A stretch of 64,000 nt of DNA from Kribbella qitaiheensis. GTDB lineage: Bacteria > Actinomycetota > Actinomycetes > Propionibacteriales > Kribbellaceae. The notes beneath the pieces are model-generated. The model did no database searches. It saw only the letters and a program-made list of their open reading frames with translations, and was not told the origin of the DNA. The first letter of the stretch is position 1. Every line of letters starts with the position of its first letter. This document shows, in pieces, positions 16,799 to 25,184 of the stretch. The DNA is taken from assembly GCF_014217565.1 (NCBI RefSeq), contig NZ_CP043661.1, positions 7,254,001 to 7,318,000 on the forward strand, given 5' to 3'. A program made the translations under genes and the position numbers.

Positions 16799-18043
16799 GT
16801 GTTCAGTAGTACGGTGCGGAAACACGGCCTGGCCGTGACGGGGATTTGCGCGATGCTGCTGGTCGGCACCGCTTGCAGTGACACGAAGGCAGACTCGCCG
16901 CCTGCCGGCGGCTCGCAGAGCAGCTCCACGCCGGGCGGGTCGACCACTCCCGGTGACGACAGCAGCAAACCGGCTGAGGACCCCGCCGCTGCGAACATCC
17001 AGATCATCCCGGCCAAGGGTGCGTCCGCAGTACGGCCGGACAAGCCAGTGACGGTGGCCACCACGGCCGGCACCATTCAGGACGTCACCCTGAAGGACGA
17101 CGACGGCGACAAGGTGACCGGCACCTTCAACACCGAGAAGTCGCAGTGGACCTCTGCCGGTGGTCTGAAGCCGGGCGCGAAGTACACCGTCTCCGGAACG
17201 GCCCAGGGCACCGACGGCAAGAGCGTCGAGATCAACTCGACCTTCTCGACGCTGTCCGCGGGCACCAGCCTGAAGGCCTCCGTCTCCCCGCTGAACGGCG
17301 AGACGGTCGGCGTCGCGATGCCGATCCAGATCTTCTGGAACCACGCGGTCACCGACAAGGCCGCCGTCGAGAAGCAGCTCGAGGTCACCACCTCGGTCCC
17401 GGTCGAGGGCACCTGGCACTGGATGAACAGCAAGCAGGTGAACTACCGGCCGAAGGAGTACTGGCCGGCCGGGACCACGGTCACCGTCAACGTGAACACC
17501 CAGGGCGTCAACGCCGGTGGCAACATCTGGGGCTCGACGAGCCGCAAGATCAGCTTCACCATCGGCAAGTCGGTCGTCTCCCACGTGGACGTCCAGAAGC
17601 ACGTGATGACGGTGACGATCGGCGGCAAGCTCGTCCGGACGGTCCCGATCACGGCCGGCAAGGACGGGTTCACCACCCGCTCCGGCGTGAAGGTCATCAT
17701 GGAGAAGTACCGGACGAAGCGGATGGACGCGGCCACGATCGGCATCAAGCCGGGTGACCCGAACTACTACAACATCAGCGACGTCCAGTGGGCCCAGCGA
17801 GTCACCAGCTCCGGCGAGTTCGTCCACGGCGCGCCGTGGTCGTCCGGCAGCCAGGGCACCGCCAACGTCAGCCACGGCTGCGTCGGCATGAGCCTCAAGG
17901 ACGCCCAGTGGTACTTCGGCCAGACCTTGCGCGGCGACCCCATCGTCGTCACCGGCACCCCTCGCAAGATGGAGACCGGTAACGGCTGGACCGACTGGAA
18001 CCAGTCCTACACCTCCTACAAGACGGGCTCCGCGCTCGCCTGA
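16799..18043 (+). CDS. L,D-transpeptidase lipoprotein (YkuD domain with Ig-like domains)
   Basis: 414 aa from GTG 16799 (AGGGGAG ribosome binding site, 6-nt spacing). Signal peptide with lipobox LVGTAC, so the mature protein should be lipid-anchored outside the cell. A Ser/Thr/Pro-rich linker is followed by two bacterial Ig-like domains (~60-270) and a C-terminal YkuD domain. The catalytic motif HGAPWSS...SHGCVGMS gives Cys361 and His359. Role: forms 3-3 cross-links in peptidoglycan and is the beta-lactam-tolerant alternative to penicillin-binding proteins, as in mycobacterial Ldt enzymes. Confidence 0.95.
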   Translation: MFSSTVRKHGLAVTGICAMLLVGTACSDTKADSPPAGGSQSSSTPGGSTTPGDDSSKPAEDPAAANIQIIPAKGASAVRPDKPVTVATTAGTIQDVTLKDDDGDKVTGTFNTEKSQWTSAGGLKPGAKYTVSGTAQGTDGKSVEINSTFSTLSAGTSLKASVSPLNGETVGVAMPIQIFWNHAVTDKAAVEKQLEVTTSVPVEGTWHWMNSKQVNYRPKEYWPAGTTVTVNVNTQGVNAGGNIWGSTSRKISFTIGKSVVSHVDVQKHVMTVTIGGKLVRTVPITAGKDGFTTRSGVKVIMEKYRTKRMDAATIGIKPGDPNYYNISDVQWAQRVTSSGEFVHGAPWSSGSQGTANVSHGCVGMSLKDAQWYFGQTLRGDPIVVTGTPRKMETGNGWTDWNQSYTSYKTGSALA

Positions 18044-18053
18044 CAGCTGCTGA

Positions 18054-18094
18054 AACGGCCCCCATGCCACCTGTAAGGGTGCGTGGGGGCCGTT
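18054..18094 (+). terminator. Terminator hairpin after the L,D-transpeptidase gene
   Basis: Perfect 11-bp stem AACGGCCCCCA (18054-18064) / TGGGGGCCGTT (18084-18094) starting 11 nt after the stop codon. Only a short pyrimidine stretch follows. Confidence 0.75.
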
Positions 18095-18120
18095 CCTATG
18101 TACGTACTCCTCAGCCTGGG

Positions 18121-18390
18121 TTAGTTGACCAGGACGATCTTGCCGCGGGCGTGACGGAGGCCGGCTCGCTGCGCGACGATCTCGTGCTGGAGGACGTCAG
18201 CCTGGTGCTGATCGCGAACGAGGGGATCAGGGCGGAGTCGCCGGAGATGCGGGTCGCGGCTGCCCGCCGATTCGCCGCGTTGATCCTCCAGTCGTTCCGG
18301 GCGAATCCGGCTGCGCGCCCTCTGCCGCCCGCAGTACGGCTGCCGCTCTCTCTGAGCGAACTGCCGACCCTGCCCCAGGAGCGCCGGTAG
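18121..18390. pseudogene. Relic junction: C-terminal scraps of an MDR oxidoreductase (-) and a TetR regulator (+)
   Basis: On the minus strand 18153-18121 reads HARGKIVLVN followed by a stop, the typical C-terminus of NADP-dependent MDR oxidoreductases. Immediately adjacent, on the plus strand from about 18151 to the TAG at 18390, the frame reads TEAGSLRDDLVLEDVSLVLI and continues with RRFAALILQSFRAN, the typical C-terminal region of TetR-family regulators. Neither fragment has an N-terminal domain. The simplest reading is that a tail-to-tail TetR/oxidoreductase pair lost most of both genes in one deletion. A plus-strand frame from 18064 is open through here, but its first part is the antisense of the oxidoreductase tail. 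Confidence 0.6.
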
Positions 18391-18401
18391 TCTCCGACGT
18401 C

Positions 18402-18953
18402 GTGGATATCTTCGAGACAGCCACTGCTGAATTCGAGCGGATCGTCGCCGCCCTACCGTCGGACTCCTGGGGCAACGCCACGCCCTGCGACGTCACGGTC
18501 CGCGAGGTTGTAGGCCACGTCGCAGGCGGCAACCTCTTCGCCGTACGGCTACTGGCAGGCGCCTCCGCAGCCGACGCCGTCGCGGGCCTGGACGACCCAC
18601 TCGGCGACAACCCGCTCTCCGCCGTACAGGCTTCCGGTGCGGACCAACTAGCCGCCTTCGCAGCCGCAGACAAGACTCTCCCGCTCCACCACCCCAGCGG
18701 CGACATCTCCTACGACACCTTCGTCCGCTTCCGCCTAGGCGAGCTGGTCGTCCACGCCTGGGACCTGACCATCGGCGCACACCTCGACCCCACCCTCGAC
18801 AACTCCGTGGTCGACGCTCTCTGGACGATGGTCGAGCCCCACCTCGGCGACATGCAAAAAATGAACGCCTTCGGCGACGGCCCCAGCGGCACCCTCCCAC
18901 CCAAGGCATCCCCCCAATCCCGCCTGCTAGACGCCTTCGGCCGCCGCCCCTAA
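18402..18953 (+). CDS. DinB-superfamily maleylpyruvate-isomerase-like (mycothiol-type) metal-binding protein, TIGR03086-like
   Basis: 183 aa. The N-terminal helix-bundle signature (WGNATPCDVTVREVVGHVAGG) and the later ELVVHAWDL motif supply the His metal ligands of the actinobacterial TIGR03083/TIGR03086 group. These proteins often use or are proposed to use mycothiol in detoxification or isomerisation. Substrate unknown. The start is GTG 18402, 12 nt after the relic TetR stop; the local ribosome binding site is weak. Confidence 0.8.
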   Translation: MDIFETATAEFERIVAALPSDSWGNATPCDVTVREVVGHVAGGNLFAVRLLAGASAADAVAGLDDPLGDNPLSAVQASGADQLAAFAAADKTLPLHHPSGDISYDTFVRFRLGELVVHAWDLTIGAHLDPTLDNSVVDALWTMVEPHLGDMQKMNAFGDGPSGTLPPKASPQSRLLDAFGRRP

Positions 18954-19386
18954 CCCACGCCCGCCCCACATACTCCGATCACGTGGCGGGGGACAACTGG
19001 TACTCCGCTCACGCGGCGGAGCGGACACCTGGCGTACTCCGGCAGGGCGTATACCGCGCGTGCTCCACTCACCCGGGCCCGGGCGTGCATCGCCGCGTAC
19101 TCCGCTTACGCGGCTGGGCATGCACCCGGCGTCCTACGCTCACGCAGCCCCGCACCCCACCCCTGAGCACCGGGGCGCCCACTGCGCCTTCATCTGAGCG
19201 GCGACGGGGAAAGCCTCGCCGCCTGCGGGTATGGATCGCCCTTGTGCACCGGCTGAGTGTCCCAAGCCGATCGCATGCTCAAGTCGTGCACAAAGGCGCG
19301 GAACGGCAGCCTCGGTGGCGGCCCTACTCACCCGCTCAGCTGTCATCATGCACATGGCCGGCCTGGGGGATCTCCCCGCAGTACAA
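18954..19386. repeat. Gene-free stretch with 5-6 degenerate direct repeats
   Basis: No gene is supported here. The unit TACTCCGCTCACGCGGC or close variants starts at 18971, 19001, 19061, 19098 and about 19133, with a weaker copy near 19034, giving a period of roughly 30-37 bp. The remainder (19150-19386) has no recognisable feature. The repeats lie between the DinB-like gene and the qcr terminator, between convergent transcripts. Confidence 0.6.
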
Positions 19387-19424
19387 GAAAAGACCCCGGC
19401 TGAAGAGTTCAGCCGGGGTCTTTC
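19387..19424 (-). terminator. Strong terminator of the ctaE-qcrCAB operon
   Basis: A perfect 16-bp stem, AAAGACCCCGGCTGAA (19389-19404) / TTCAGCCGGGGTCTTT (19408-19423), with a GAG loop. Read leftward it is followed by a T-rich tail (TTTCTTG). It lies just past the qcrB stop; the near-symmetrical ends mean it could also stop rightward transcripts. Confidence 0.93.
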
Positions 19425-19435
19425 TGGTTGCTATT

Positions 19436-21118
19436 TCAGTGCTTGGTTACCTCGTGGGTGGCCGACTCGGTGTCGAGCTCGACTGTTCCCGTGACGCCTT
19501 CGACAGCTTTGTCGTGGGCCTCGTGGTGGCCGTGGGCGTGAGCCTCCGCGATCTCTTCGGCCGTCGGCTTCTGGACCGCGTCGGCGAAGTAGAACTTGGA
19601 GAGCTGAGCGCGGACCTTGTTGAGTGCGCGCTTCGGTGCCCGTACGCCGTTGTCGTCCGTCTCCGGCCCGATGTCGAGCGGCAACGCCCGGTCGCGAGCG
19701 GTGAGCTCGTACGCCTCGTACTTCGAGATCGGGGTGTGCTTCTCGTAGTACTCGCCGTCCGGGGTGCGGACGATGATGCCGGACTCGAGACCGTGCAGGA
19801 GCCGGTCGTTGTCGGAACGCTGCAGCGAGATCGCGACCCGCCGGGTCACCCAGAAGGCGAGCACGGGTCCGAGGAAGATCGCGAATCGCAGGAACCAGGT
19901 CACGTGGTTCAGCGAGACGTTGAAGTGGGTCGCGAGCAGGTCGTTACCGCCACCGATCCACAGCAGCGCGTAGAACATGACGAACGCGGCGCCGATACCG
20001 GTCCGGGTCGGCATGTTGCGCGGCCGGTCCAGCAGGTGGTGTTCGCGCTTGTCGCCGGTGATCCACTGCTCGATGAACGGATACAGGGCCACCACGGTGA
20101 CGAACGCGGGCGGGATGATCAGCGCCGGTATCAGCAGGTTCCAGCTGAGCGTGACGCCCCAGAAATGGGACTCGAATCCCGGCATCAGGCGCACGGAGCC
20201 CTCCAGCCAGCCCATGTACCAGTCGGGCTGGGAACCCGCGGTGACCTCGGCCGGGTTGTACGGACCGTAGAGCCAGACCGGGTTGATCTGGAGCAGCGCA
20301 CCCATCAGGGCGGTGACGCCGAAGACGACGAAGAAGAAGCCGCCGGCCTTGGCCATGTACACCGGCATCAACGGGTAGCCGACGACGTTCTTCTCGGTCC
20401 GGCCGGGACCGGGGTACTGCGTGTGCTTGTGATACACGACCAGGAAGAGGTGTGCGGTCACCATCGCCAGGATCAGACCCGGGATCAGCAGCACGTGCAC
20501 GGTGAAGAACCGGGAGACGAACTCGTCGCCGGGGAACTCGCCGCCGAAGATGAAGAAGGTCAGGTAGCTGCCGATGATCGGCGACGCCTGGATCATGCCC
20601 TGGGTGATGCGCAGACCGGTTCCGGAGAGCAGGTCGTCGGGGAGGCCGTAGCCGATGAAGCCCTCGATGATGCCGAGGAACAGCATCCCGAAGCCGATCA
20701 CCCAGTTCAGCTCACGCGGCTTGCGGAACGCGCCGGTGAAGAAGATGCGGAGCAGATGGACCATCATCGAGGCGACGAACAGCACGGCCGCCCAGTGGTG
20801 GATCTGCCGCATCAGCAGACCGCCGCGGACATCGAACGAGATGTCCAGCGTGGAGGCGTAGGCCTCCGACATGTGCAGGCCCTTGAGCAGGCTGTACGAG
20901 CCCTGGTACTCGACCTCGCCCATCGACGGCTTGAACCAGAAGGTCAGGAAGATGCCGGTCAGGATCAGGATGATGAAGCTGTAGAGCGCGATCTCGCCGA
21001 GCATGAACGACCAGTGGTCGGGGAAGACCTTGCGCAGGTTCTTCTTCCCGAGCTTGCCGATGCCGAGACGGTCGTCCGCCCACTTGACCGGTGGGGGGAA
21101 GTCTTTCGTCGTTGACAC
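19436..21118 (-). CDS. qcrB: Cytochrome bc1 (bcc) complex cytochrome b subunit
   Basis: 560 aa from GTG 21118 (GAGGG ribosome binding site, 8-nt spacing). Eight transmembrane helices; heme-binding His pairs are in helix 2 (RQIHHWAAVLFVASMMVHLL) and helix 4 (FFTVHVLLIPG, AHLFLVVYHKH). PDWYMGWLEG corresponds to the PEWY quinol-site motif of mitochondrial cytochrome b; actinobacteria use PDWY. The ~130-residue hydrophilic tail ending in His-rich segments is typical for actinobacteria. It oxidises menaquinol and is the target site of bc1 inhibitors such as Q203 in mycobacteria. Confidence 0.96.
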   Translation of the reverse strand: MSTTKDFPPPVKWADDRLGIGKLGKKNLRKVFPDHWSFMLGEIALYSFIILILTGIFLTFWFKPSMGEVEYQGSYSLLKGLHMSEAYASTLDISFDVRGGLLMRQIHHWAAVLFVASMMVHLLRIFFTGAFRKPRELNWVIGFGMLFLGIIEGFIGYGLPDDLLSGTGLRITQGMIQASPIIGSYLTFFIFGGEFPGDEFVSRFFTVHVLLIPGLILAMVTAHLFLVVYHKHTQYPGPGRTEKNVVGYPLMPVYMAKAGGFFFVVFGVTALMGALLQINPVWLYGPYNPAEVTAGSQPDWYMGWLEGSVRLMPGFESHFWGVTLSWNLLIPALIIPPAFVTVVALYPFIEQWITGDKREHHLLDRPRNMPTRTGIGAAFVMFYALLWIGGGNDLLATHFNVSLNHVTWFLRFAIFLGPVLAFWVTRRVAISLQRSDNDRLLHGLESGIIVRTPDGEYYEKHTPISKYEAYELTARDRALPLDIGPETDDNGVRAPKRALNKVRAQLSKFYFADAVQKPTAEEIAEAHAHGHHEAHDKAVEGVTGTVELDTESATHEVTKH

Positions 21119-21123
21119 TGTTG

Positions 21124-22176
21124 TCACCCTCGTTCCCAGAAGCTCGGGCCGACCGGCTCGGTGAAGCCGCTCTGTGCGACCAGATAGCCCTCTGCGTCCA
21201 CTGCCAACGGTAGCTGAGGCAGCGGGCGGGCGGCAGGGCCGAAGACGACTTTCGCTCCGTCGGCCAGGTCGAAGGTCGACTGGTGGCACGGGCAGAGCAC
21301 GTGGTGGGTCTGCTGCTCGTACAGCGAGATCGGGCAACCGACGTGGGTGCAGATCTTGGAGTAGCAGAGGATCCCGTCGATGCCCCAGTTCTCCCGGCCC
21401 GCGGGGGCCTGGATCTTGTCCGGGGCGATCCGTACGACGATCACCGAGGCCTTCGCCTTGGCGTTCTGGTACTCGACCGCGCTCTCCTCCTGCATCGGAG
21501 CAAGGTTCGCGGGTGCGGCGTTGACCAGCTGGCCGACGACCAGGTCGGACGGCTTGATCGGGCGCAGGGTGACGTCGTTGACGACGCGGATGCCCTTGGC
21601 CCAGATCGTGTTGTAGAGGCTCCGGCCGGGCAGCGGACCGAGGTCGCGCAGCAGCACGATGGCCGGCAGCCCGAGCAGGCCCATCGCGCCGATCAGCGAC
21701 CGGCGGATCAGCTTGCGGCGGGTGAAGCCGGACTCGGCGACACCCTGCTGGAAGCCCTCGATGATGTCGGCCTTCTGAGCCGGCGAGGAGAACGCGTCGT
21801 GGCGGTCCTCGGCGATCTCGGTGTCGACCATCAGCTTCTTGGCCCACTGGATCGCGCCGGCGCCGATCAGGAACAGTCCCAGCCCGAGGCACAGGCCGAT
21901 GACCAGGTTGTTCGCGTTGCCGGTCAGCGGCCCGAACTCCAGCACCGAGTCACGCGGGATCGCGAAGTACGCGACGCAGGAACCCAGCGCGAGCAGTCCG
22001 GCCAGCGCGAACATCGTCGCGACCTGGCGCTCCACCCGGTCGGCGGCTTGCGGATCGATATCGGTGATGCGGAGCTCGTGCGGCTCGATCCCCGGGTCCG
22101 GGATCGGCTCGGCGACCACTTCGTCGTGACCCTCGTGCCCGCTCACAGCGGGGAGGTTCGGGTTCTCGTCGGTCAC
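21124..22176 (-). CDS. qcrA: Rieske iron-sulfur subunit of the bcc complex
   Basis: 350 aa from GTG 22176, whose first bases overlap the qcrC stop. Three N-terminal membrane helices (actinobacterial type) precede a twin-arginine-like RRKLIRRSLIG segment and the C-terminal Rieske domain. [2Fe-2S] ligands are visible in CTHVGCP and CPCHQS. It transfers electrons from menaquinol to the di-heme cytochrome c. Confidence 0.95.
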   Translation of the reverse strand: MTDENPNLPAVSGHEGHDEVVAEPIPDPGIEPHELRITDIDPQAADRVERQVATMFALAGLLALGSCVAYFAIPRDSVLEFGPLTGNANNLVIGLCLGLGLFLIGAGAIQWAKKLMVDTEIAEDRHDAFSSPAQKADIIEGFQQGVAESGFTRRKLIRRSLIGAMGLLGLPAIVLLRDLGPLPGRSLYNTIWAKGIRVVNDVTLRPIKPSDLVVGQLVNAAPANLAPMQEESAVEYQNAKAKASVIVVRIAPDKIQAPAGRENWGIDGILCYSKICTHVGCPISLYEQQTHHVLCPCHQSTFDLADGAKVVFGPAARPLPQLPLAVDAEGYLVAQSGFTEPVGPSFWERG

Positions 22177-23039
22177 TCTGCCTTCACTCCCTTGGCCTTG
22201 ACGCCCTTGGCGCCGATCCAGACCGCTACCGCGACCAGCAGACCGATCCCGACCAGCCAGCCCCACAGACCCTCCGAGACCGGGCCGAGCCGGCCGAGGC
22301 CGAAGCCACCGGGGTCCTTCTGGTTCTGCAACGCGTTCAGGTACGCGATGACGTCACGCTTGTCCTGGGCCTGCAGCACCTGGTCGGAGAAGACCGGCAT
22401 CTGCTGCGGGCCGGTCAGCATCGCTTCGTAGATGTGCTTGGGGTCGACGTTCATCAGCGACGGGGCGTACTTGCCGCCCGGCAGGGCGCCACCGCGGCCG
22501 GCGAAGTTGTGGCACGCCGTGCAGTTGGTCCGGAACAGCTCGCCACCGCGGGTGATCTGCTCGTCGGTCGCCTTGCTGATGTCGTACGACTCCTCGGCCG
22601 GTACTGCCGGGCCGGGGGCCAGCGACGCGACGTACGCCGCCAGGGCCTCGATCTCCTTGGCCGTGTACGACGGCGTCTTGCGCGGGATCTGCGCGCCTGG
22701 CTGCATCGCCGGCATCCGGCCGGTGCCGACCTGGAAGTCGACCGCGGCCGCGCCGACGCCGATCAGGGACGGGCCGGCCATCTTGCCTTCGCCGTTGCCG
22801 CCGCCTTCGGCGTTCAGGCCGTGGCAGCTCGCACAGCCGACCGCGAAGAGCTTCTTGCCCTCTTCGATCTGCTGGGACTGGGCCGAGTTGTCCGCCACCG
22901 CGTTGTCAGGGGCGAACGCGGCGTACGCGGAGCCCACCGCCAGGAGGCCGAACAGGAGCACGACGAGGCCGGCTGACCGGTGCCGTCGTCGCGCGGAGAG
23001 GAAGCGCGCCGGTGACAAGGAAAGTCTCTTCTCACTCAT
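22173..23039 (-). CDS. qcrC: Di-heme cytochrome c subunit of the bcc complex
   Basis: 288 aa. Signal/anchor helix near residue 30, two CXXCH heme sites (CASCH and CTACH), each followed by a distal Met (GRMPAM and QQMPVF), and a C-terminal membrane helix (GWLVGIGLLVAVAVWIG). Two hemes allow direct electron transfer to the aa3 oxidase CuA without a soluble cytochrome c. Overlaps ctaE by 4 bp (ATGA) and qcrA by 4 bp. Confidence 0.96.
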   Translation of the reverse strand: MSEKRLSLSPARFLSARRRHRSAGLVVLLFGLLAVGSAYAAFAPDNAVADNSAQSQQIEEGKKLFAVGCASCHGLNAEGGGNGEGKMAGPSLIGVGAAAVDFQVGTGRMPAMQPGAQIPRKTPSYTAKEIEALAAYVASLAPGPAVPAEESYDISKATDEQITRGGELFRTNCTACHNFAGRGGALPGGKYAPSLMNVDPKHIYEAMLTGPQQMPVFSDQVLQAQDKRDVIAYLNALQNQKDPGGFGLGRLGPVSEGLWGWLVGIGLLVAVAVWIGAKGVKAKGVKAE

Positions 23040-23698
23040 TTGAGCAGGTAGATGGTCGCGAACAGGGCGATCCAGACCACATCGACGAAGTGCCAGTAGT
23101 ACGACACGACGATCGCGGAGACGGCCTGTTCGTGGGTGAACTTACGAGCCATGTACGTCCTGGCGAGGACGAACACGAAAGCGATGAGACCGCCGGTCAC
23201 GTGCAGACCGTGGAACCCGGTGGTCAGGAAGAAGACCGATCCGTACGCCGACGACGAGATCGTCACGCCCTCGTGGATCAGCGTGGCGTACTCCGTCACC
23301 TGGCCGGCGATGAAGACCGCGCCCATCAGATAGGTGAGGCTGAACCACTCACGCATACCCCAGCCGCGGATGTTCGCCAGGGCGCCGGTTCGGCCGACCT
23401 TGCCGTGCTCGGCGGCGAAGACGCCGGCCTGGCAGGTGAAGGACGACGCGACGAGGATGAACGTGTTCACCGAGGCGAACGGCACGTTCAGCAGCTCCGT
23501 CGACACGTGCCACAGGGACTCGGTCCCCGCTGCCGCGGCGGCGGTCGTCACCGACCGGATCGTGAAGTACGCCGCGAACAAGGCGGCAAAGAACATCAGT
23601 TCGCTCGAGAGCCAGACGATCGTGCCGACACTGACCATGCTGGGACGGTCATGGTGTCCGTGTTCACGGGACGCTGGGAGCGCGGTTGCAGTGGCCAC
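23036..23698 (-). CDS. ctaE: Cytochrome c oxidase subunit III
   Basis: 220 aa from GTG 23698. Five membrane helices with the subunit III signature (WLSSELMFFAALFAAYF; FHGLHVTGG; YYWHFVDVVW). First gene of the ctaE-qcrC-qcrA-qcrB operon, all joined by overlaps or short gaps. A CATAAT hexamer ends 6 nt before the GTG, so the mRNA is probably leaderless. An ATG at 23749 would give a longer protein but has no ribosome binding site and would lie upstream of that promoter. Confidence 0.93.
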   Translation of the reverse strand: MATATALPASREHGHHDRPSMVSVGTIVWLSSELMFFAALFAAYFTIRSVTTAAAAAGTESLWHVSTELLNVPFASVNTFILVASSFTCQAGVFAAEHGKVGRTGALANIRGWGMREWFSLTYLMGAVFIAGQVTEYATLIHEGVTISSSAYGSVFFLTTGFHGLHVTGGLIAFVFVLARTYMARKFTHEQAVSAIVVSYYWHFVDVVWIALFATIYLLK

Positions 23699-23780
23699 GG
23701 CGTCATTATGTCGGTCCAGGTATCCGACAGCACGCCCACCCCCATGCATGTCGGCGACTTCTGCTTCTTACTGTGGAAGC
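23699..23780. promoter_or_regulatory. Divergent promoter region of ctaE and ctaG
   Basis: 82 bp between two divergent GTG starts. On the minus strand CATAAT sits 6 nt before the ctaE GTG; on the plus strand TACTGT sits 6 nt before the ctaG GTG. Both predict transcripts starting at the start codon. The -35 elements are weak. Confidence 0.5.
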
Positions 23781-24698
23781 GTGCTTCCCCTCCACGCCGG
23801 ACCAGGCGATCAGATCGCACCGTTCAAGGCGTCCAGTCTGCTGACGGCCTGGACCTTCGAGCCGGTGTTACTGGCAGTGATCATCGTCGCCGGCGGCCTC
23901 TACCTGTACGGCGTACGGCGCCTTCACGCGCGGGGTGACAAGTGGCCCGTGAGCCGCACTTTCGCCTTCGTGGGACTGGGTCTCGGCAGCGCGGTGATCG
24001 CTACCCAGTCCGCTCTGGGCACCTACGACACGGTCCTGATCAGCGTACATATGGCGCAGCACATGATCCTGTCGATGCTGACCCCGTTGGCCATGGCGCT
24101 CGGCGCACCGGTGACGCTTGCCCTGCGCACCCTTCCGCAGCAGCCCCGCAAATGGTTGCTCTCCGTGTTGCATTCCCGGCTCGCGAAGGTGCTCTGCTTC
24201 CCGCTGATCGGCTTCACGCTGTTCGTTCTGAGCCCCTGGGCGCTCTACTTCAGCGGCTGGTACGACGCGACGCTGCGCTCGACCGCCCTGCACGACCTGC
24301 TGCACGTCCACTTCATTGTGGTCGGATCGTTGTTTTTCTGGCCGCTGCTGGGCCTCGATCCGGTCCCCGGCCGGGTGATCTACCCGTTCCGGTTGATGCT
24401 CACGTTCCTGACGCTGCCGTTCCATGCCTTCCTCGGCATCACGATCATGTCCGCGAACAAGCTGATCGCGGAGGACTGGTACACCAGCTTCGGCCGTTCC
24501 TGGCCGCCGTCACCGCTGCGTGACCAGTACATCGCAGGCGGTCTCCTCTGGGGGTCCGGCGACATCGTCGGAATCCTCTTCTTCGCCGTCCTGTTCGTCC
24601 AGTGGGTGAAGCAGTCGCAGCGCGAAGCCAGGCGCGAGGACCGGCGGCTGGACCGGTTGGAGGAGCAGGCGCGCAGAGCCGAGCGGGGTCCCCGGTAG
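23781..24698 (+). CDS. ctaG: Cytochrome c oxidase assembly factor, caa3_CtaG family membrane protein
   Basis: 305 aa from GTG 23781 (VLPLHAGPGDQ); the frame is open further upstream but runs antisense to ctaE. Seven predicted membrane helices, with family-typical HMAQHMILSMLTP, LHDLLHVHFIVVGSLFFWPLLG and GLLWGSGDIVG segments, the latter two His-rich. The basic tail (RREDRRLDRLEEQARRAER) is cytosolic. Proposed role in copper delivery to, or assembly of, the aa3 oxidase, which fits its place opposite ctaE. Confidence 0.88.
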   Translation: MLPLHAGPGDQIAPFKASSLLTAWTFEPVLLAVIIVAGGLYLYGVRRLHARGDKWPVSRTFAFVGLGLGSAVIATQSALGTYDTVLISVHMAQHMILSMLTPLAMALGAPVTLALRTLPQQPRKWLLSVLHSRLAKVLCFPLIGFTLFVLSPWALYFSGWYDATLRSTALHDLLHVHFIVVGSLFFWPLLGLDPVPGRVIYPFRLMLTFLTLPFHAFLGITIMSANKLIAEDWYTSFGRSWPPSPLRDQYIAGGLLWGSGDIVGILFFAVLFVQWVKQSQREARREDRRLDRLEEQARRAERGPR

Positions 24699-24756
24699 CA
24701 TTCGCCGTGTTGGTTTCAAGTCCACTCGTCACAGACACACAGCTTGGGATGAATCG

Positions 24757-25173
24757 ATGAGCTCAGAGGGTCCGCTGAAGGTGCTGGTCTACAGCGACGA
24801 CCGTACGACGCGGGAGTCGGTCCGGCTGGCGCTGGGCAAGCGGCCCGCGGCCGATCTGCCGGAGGTCGAGTACTTCGAGTGCGCCACCGAGCCGGCCGTG
24901 ATCAAGGCCATGGACGCCGGCGGCATCGACCTGGCGATCCTGGACGGCGAGGCCGTGCCCGCCGGTGGGCTCGGGATCGCGCGGCAACTGAAGGACGAGA
25001 TCTTCCAGTGCCCGCCGGTGCTGGCGATCATCGGCCGCCCGCAGGACGCCTGGCTGGCGACCTGGTCGCGCGCCGAGGCGGCCGTGTCACACCCGATCGA
25101 CCCGATCCGGCTGGCCGAGGCTGCGGCGGAGCTGCTTCGGACGCGGGTCTCCAAGCTCCCCGCGACAACCTGA
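24757..25173 (+). CDS. Degenerate response-regulator receiver protein upstream of trpD
   Basis: 138 aa, a stand-alone receiver-like fold (KVLVYSDDRTTRESV; DLAILDGEA; SHPIDPIRLAEAA). The acidic pair (D14, D15) and the phospho-acceptor position (D63) are kept. The conserved Thr/Ser is I92/G93, and the invariant Lys before Pro is H112 (SHP). Canonical phosphorylation signalling is therefore doubtful. No output domain follows. The gene ends 11 nt before trpD, so the two are probably co-transcribed. Confidence 0.75.
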   Translation: MSSEGPLKVLVYSDDRTTRESVRLALGKRPAADLPEVEYFECATEPAVIKAMDAGGIDLAILDGEAVPAGGLGIARQLKDEIFQCPPVLAIIGRPQDAWLATWSRAEAAVSHPIDPIRLAEAAAELLRTRVSKLPATT

Positions 25174-25184
25174 TCTCGCCGGCG

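Noticed and set aside
18983..21115. 710-codon plus-strand frame antisense to qcrB
   Set aside because: Crosses the repeat spacer and the strong terminator and is low-complexity; a shadow.
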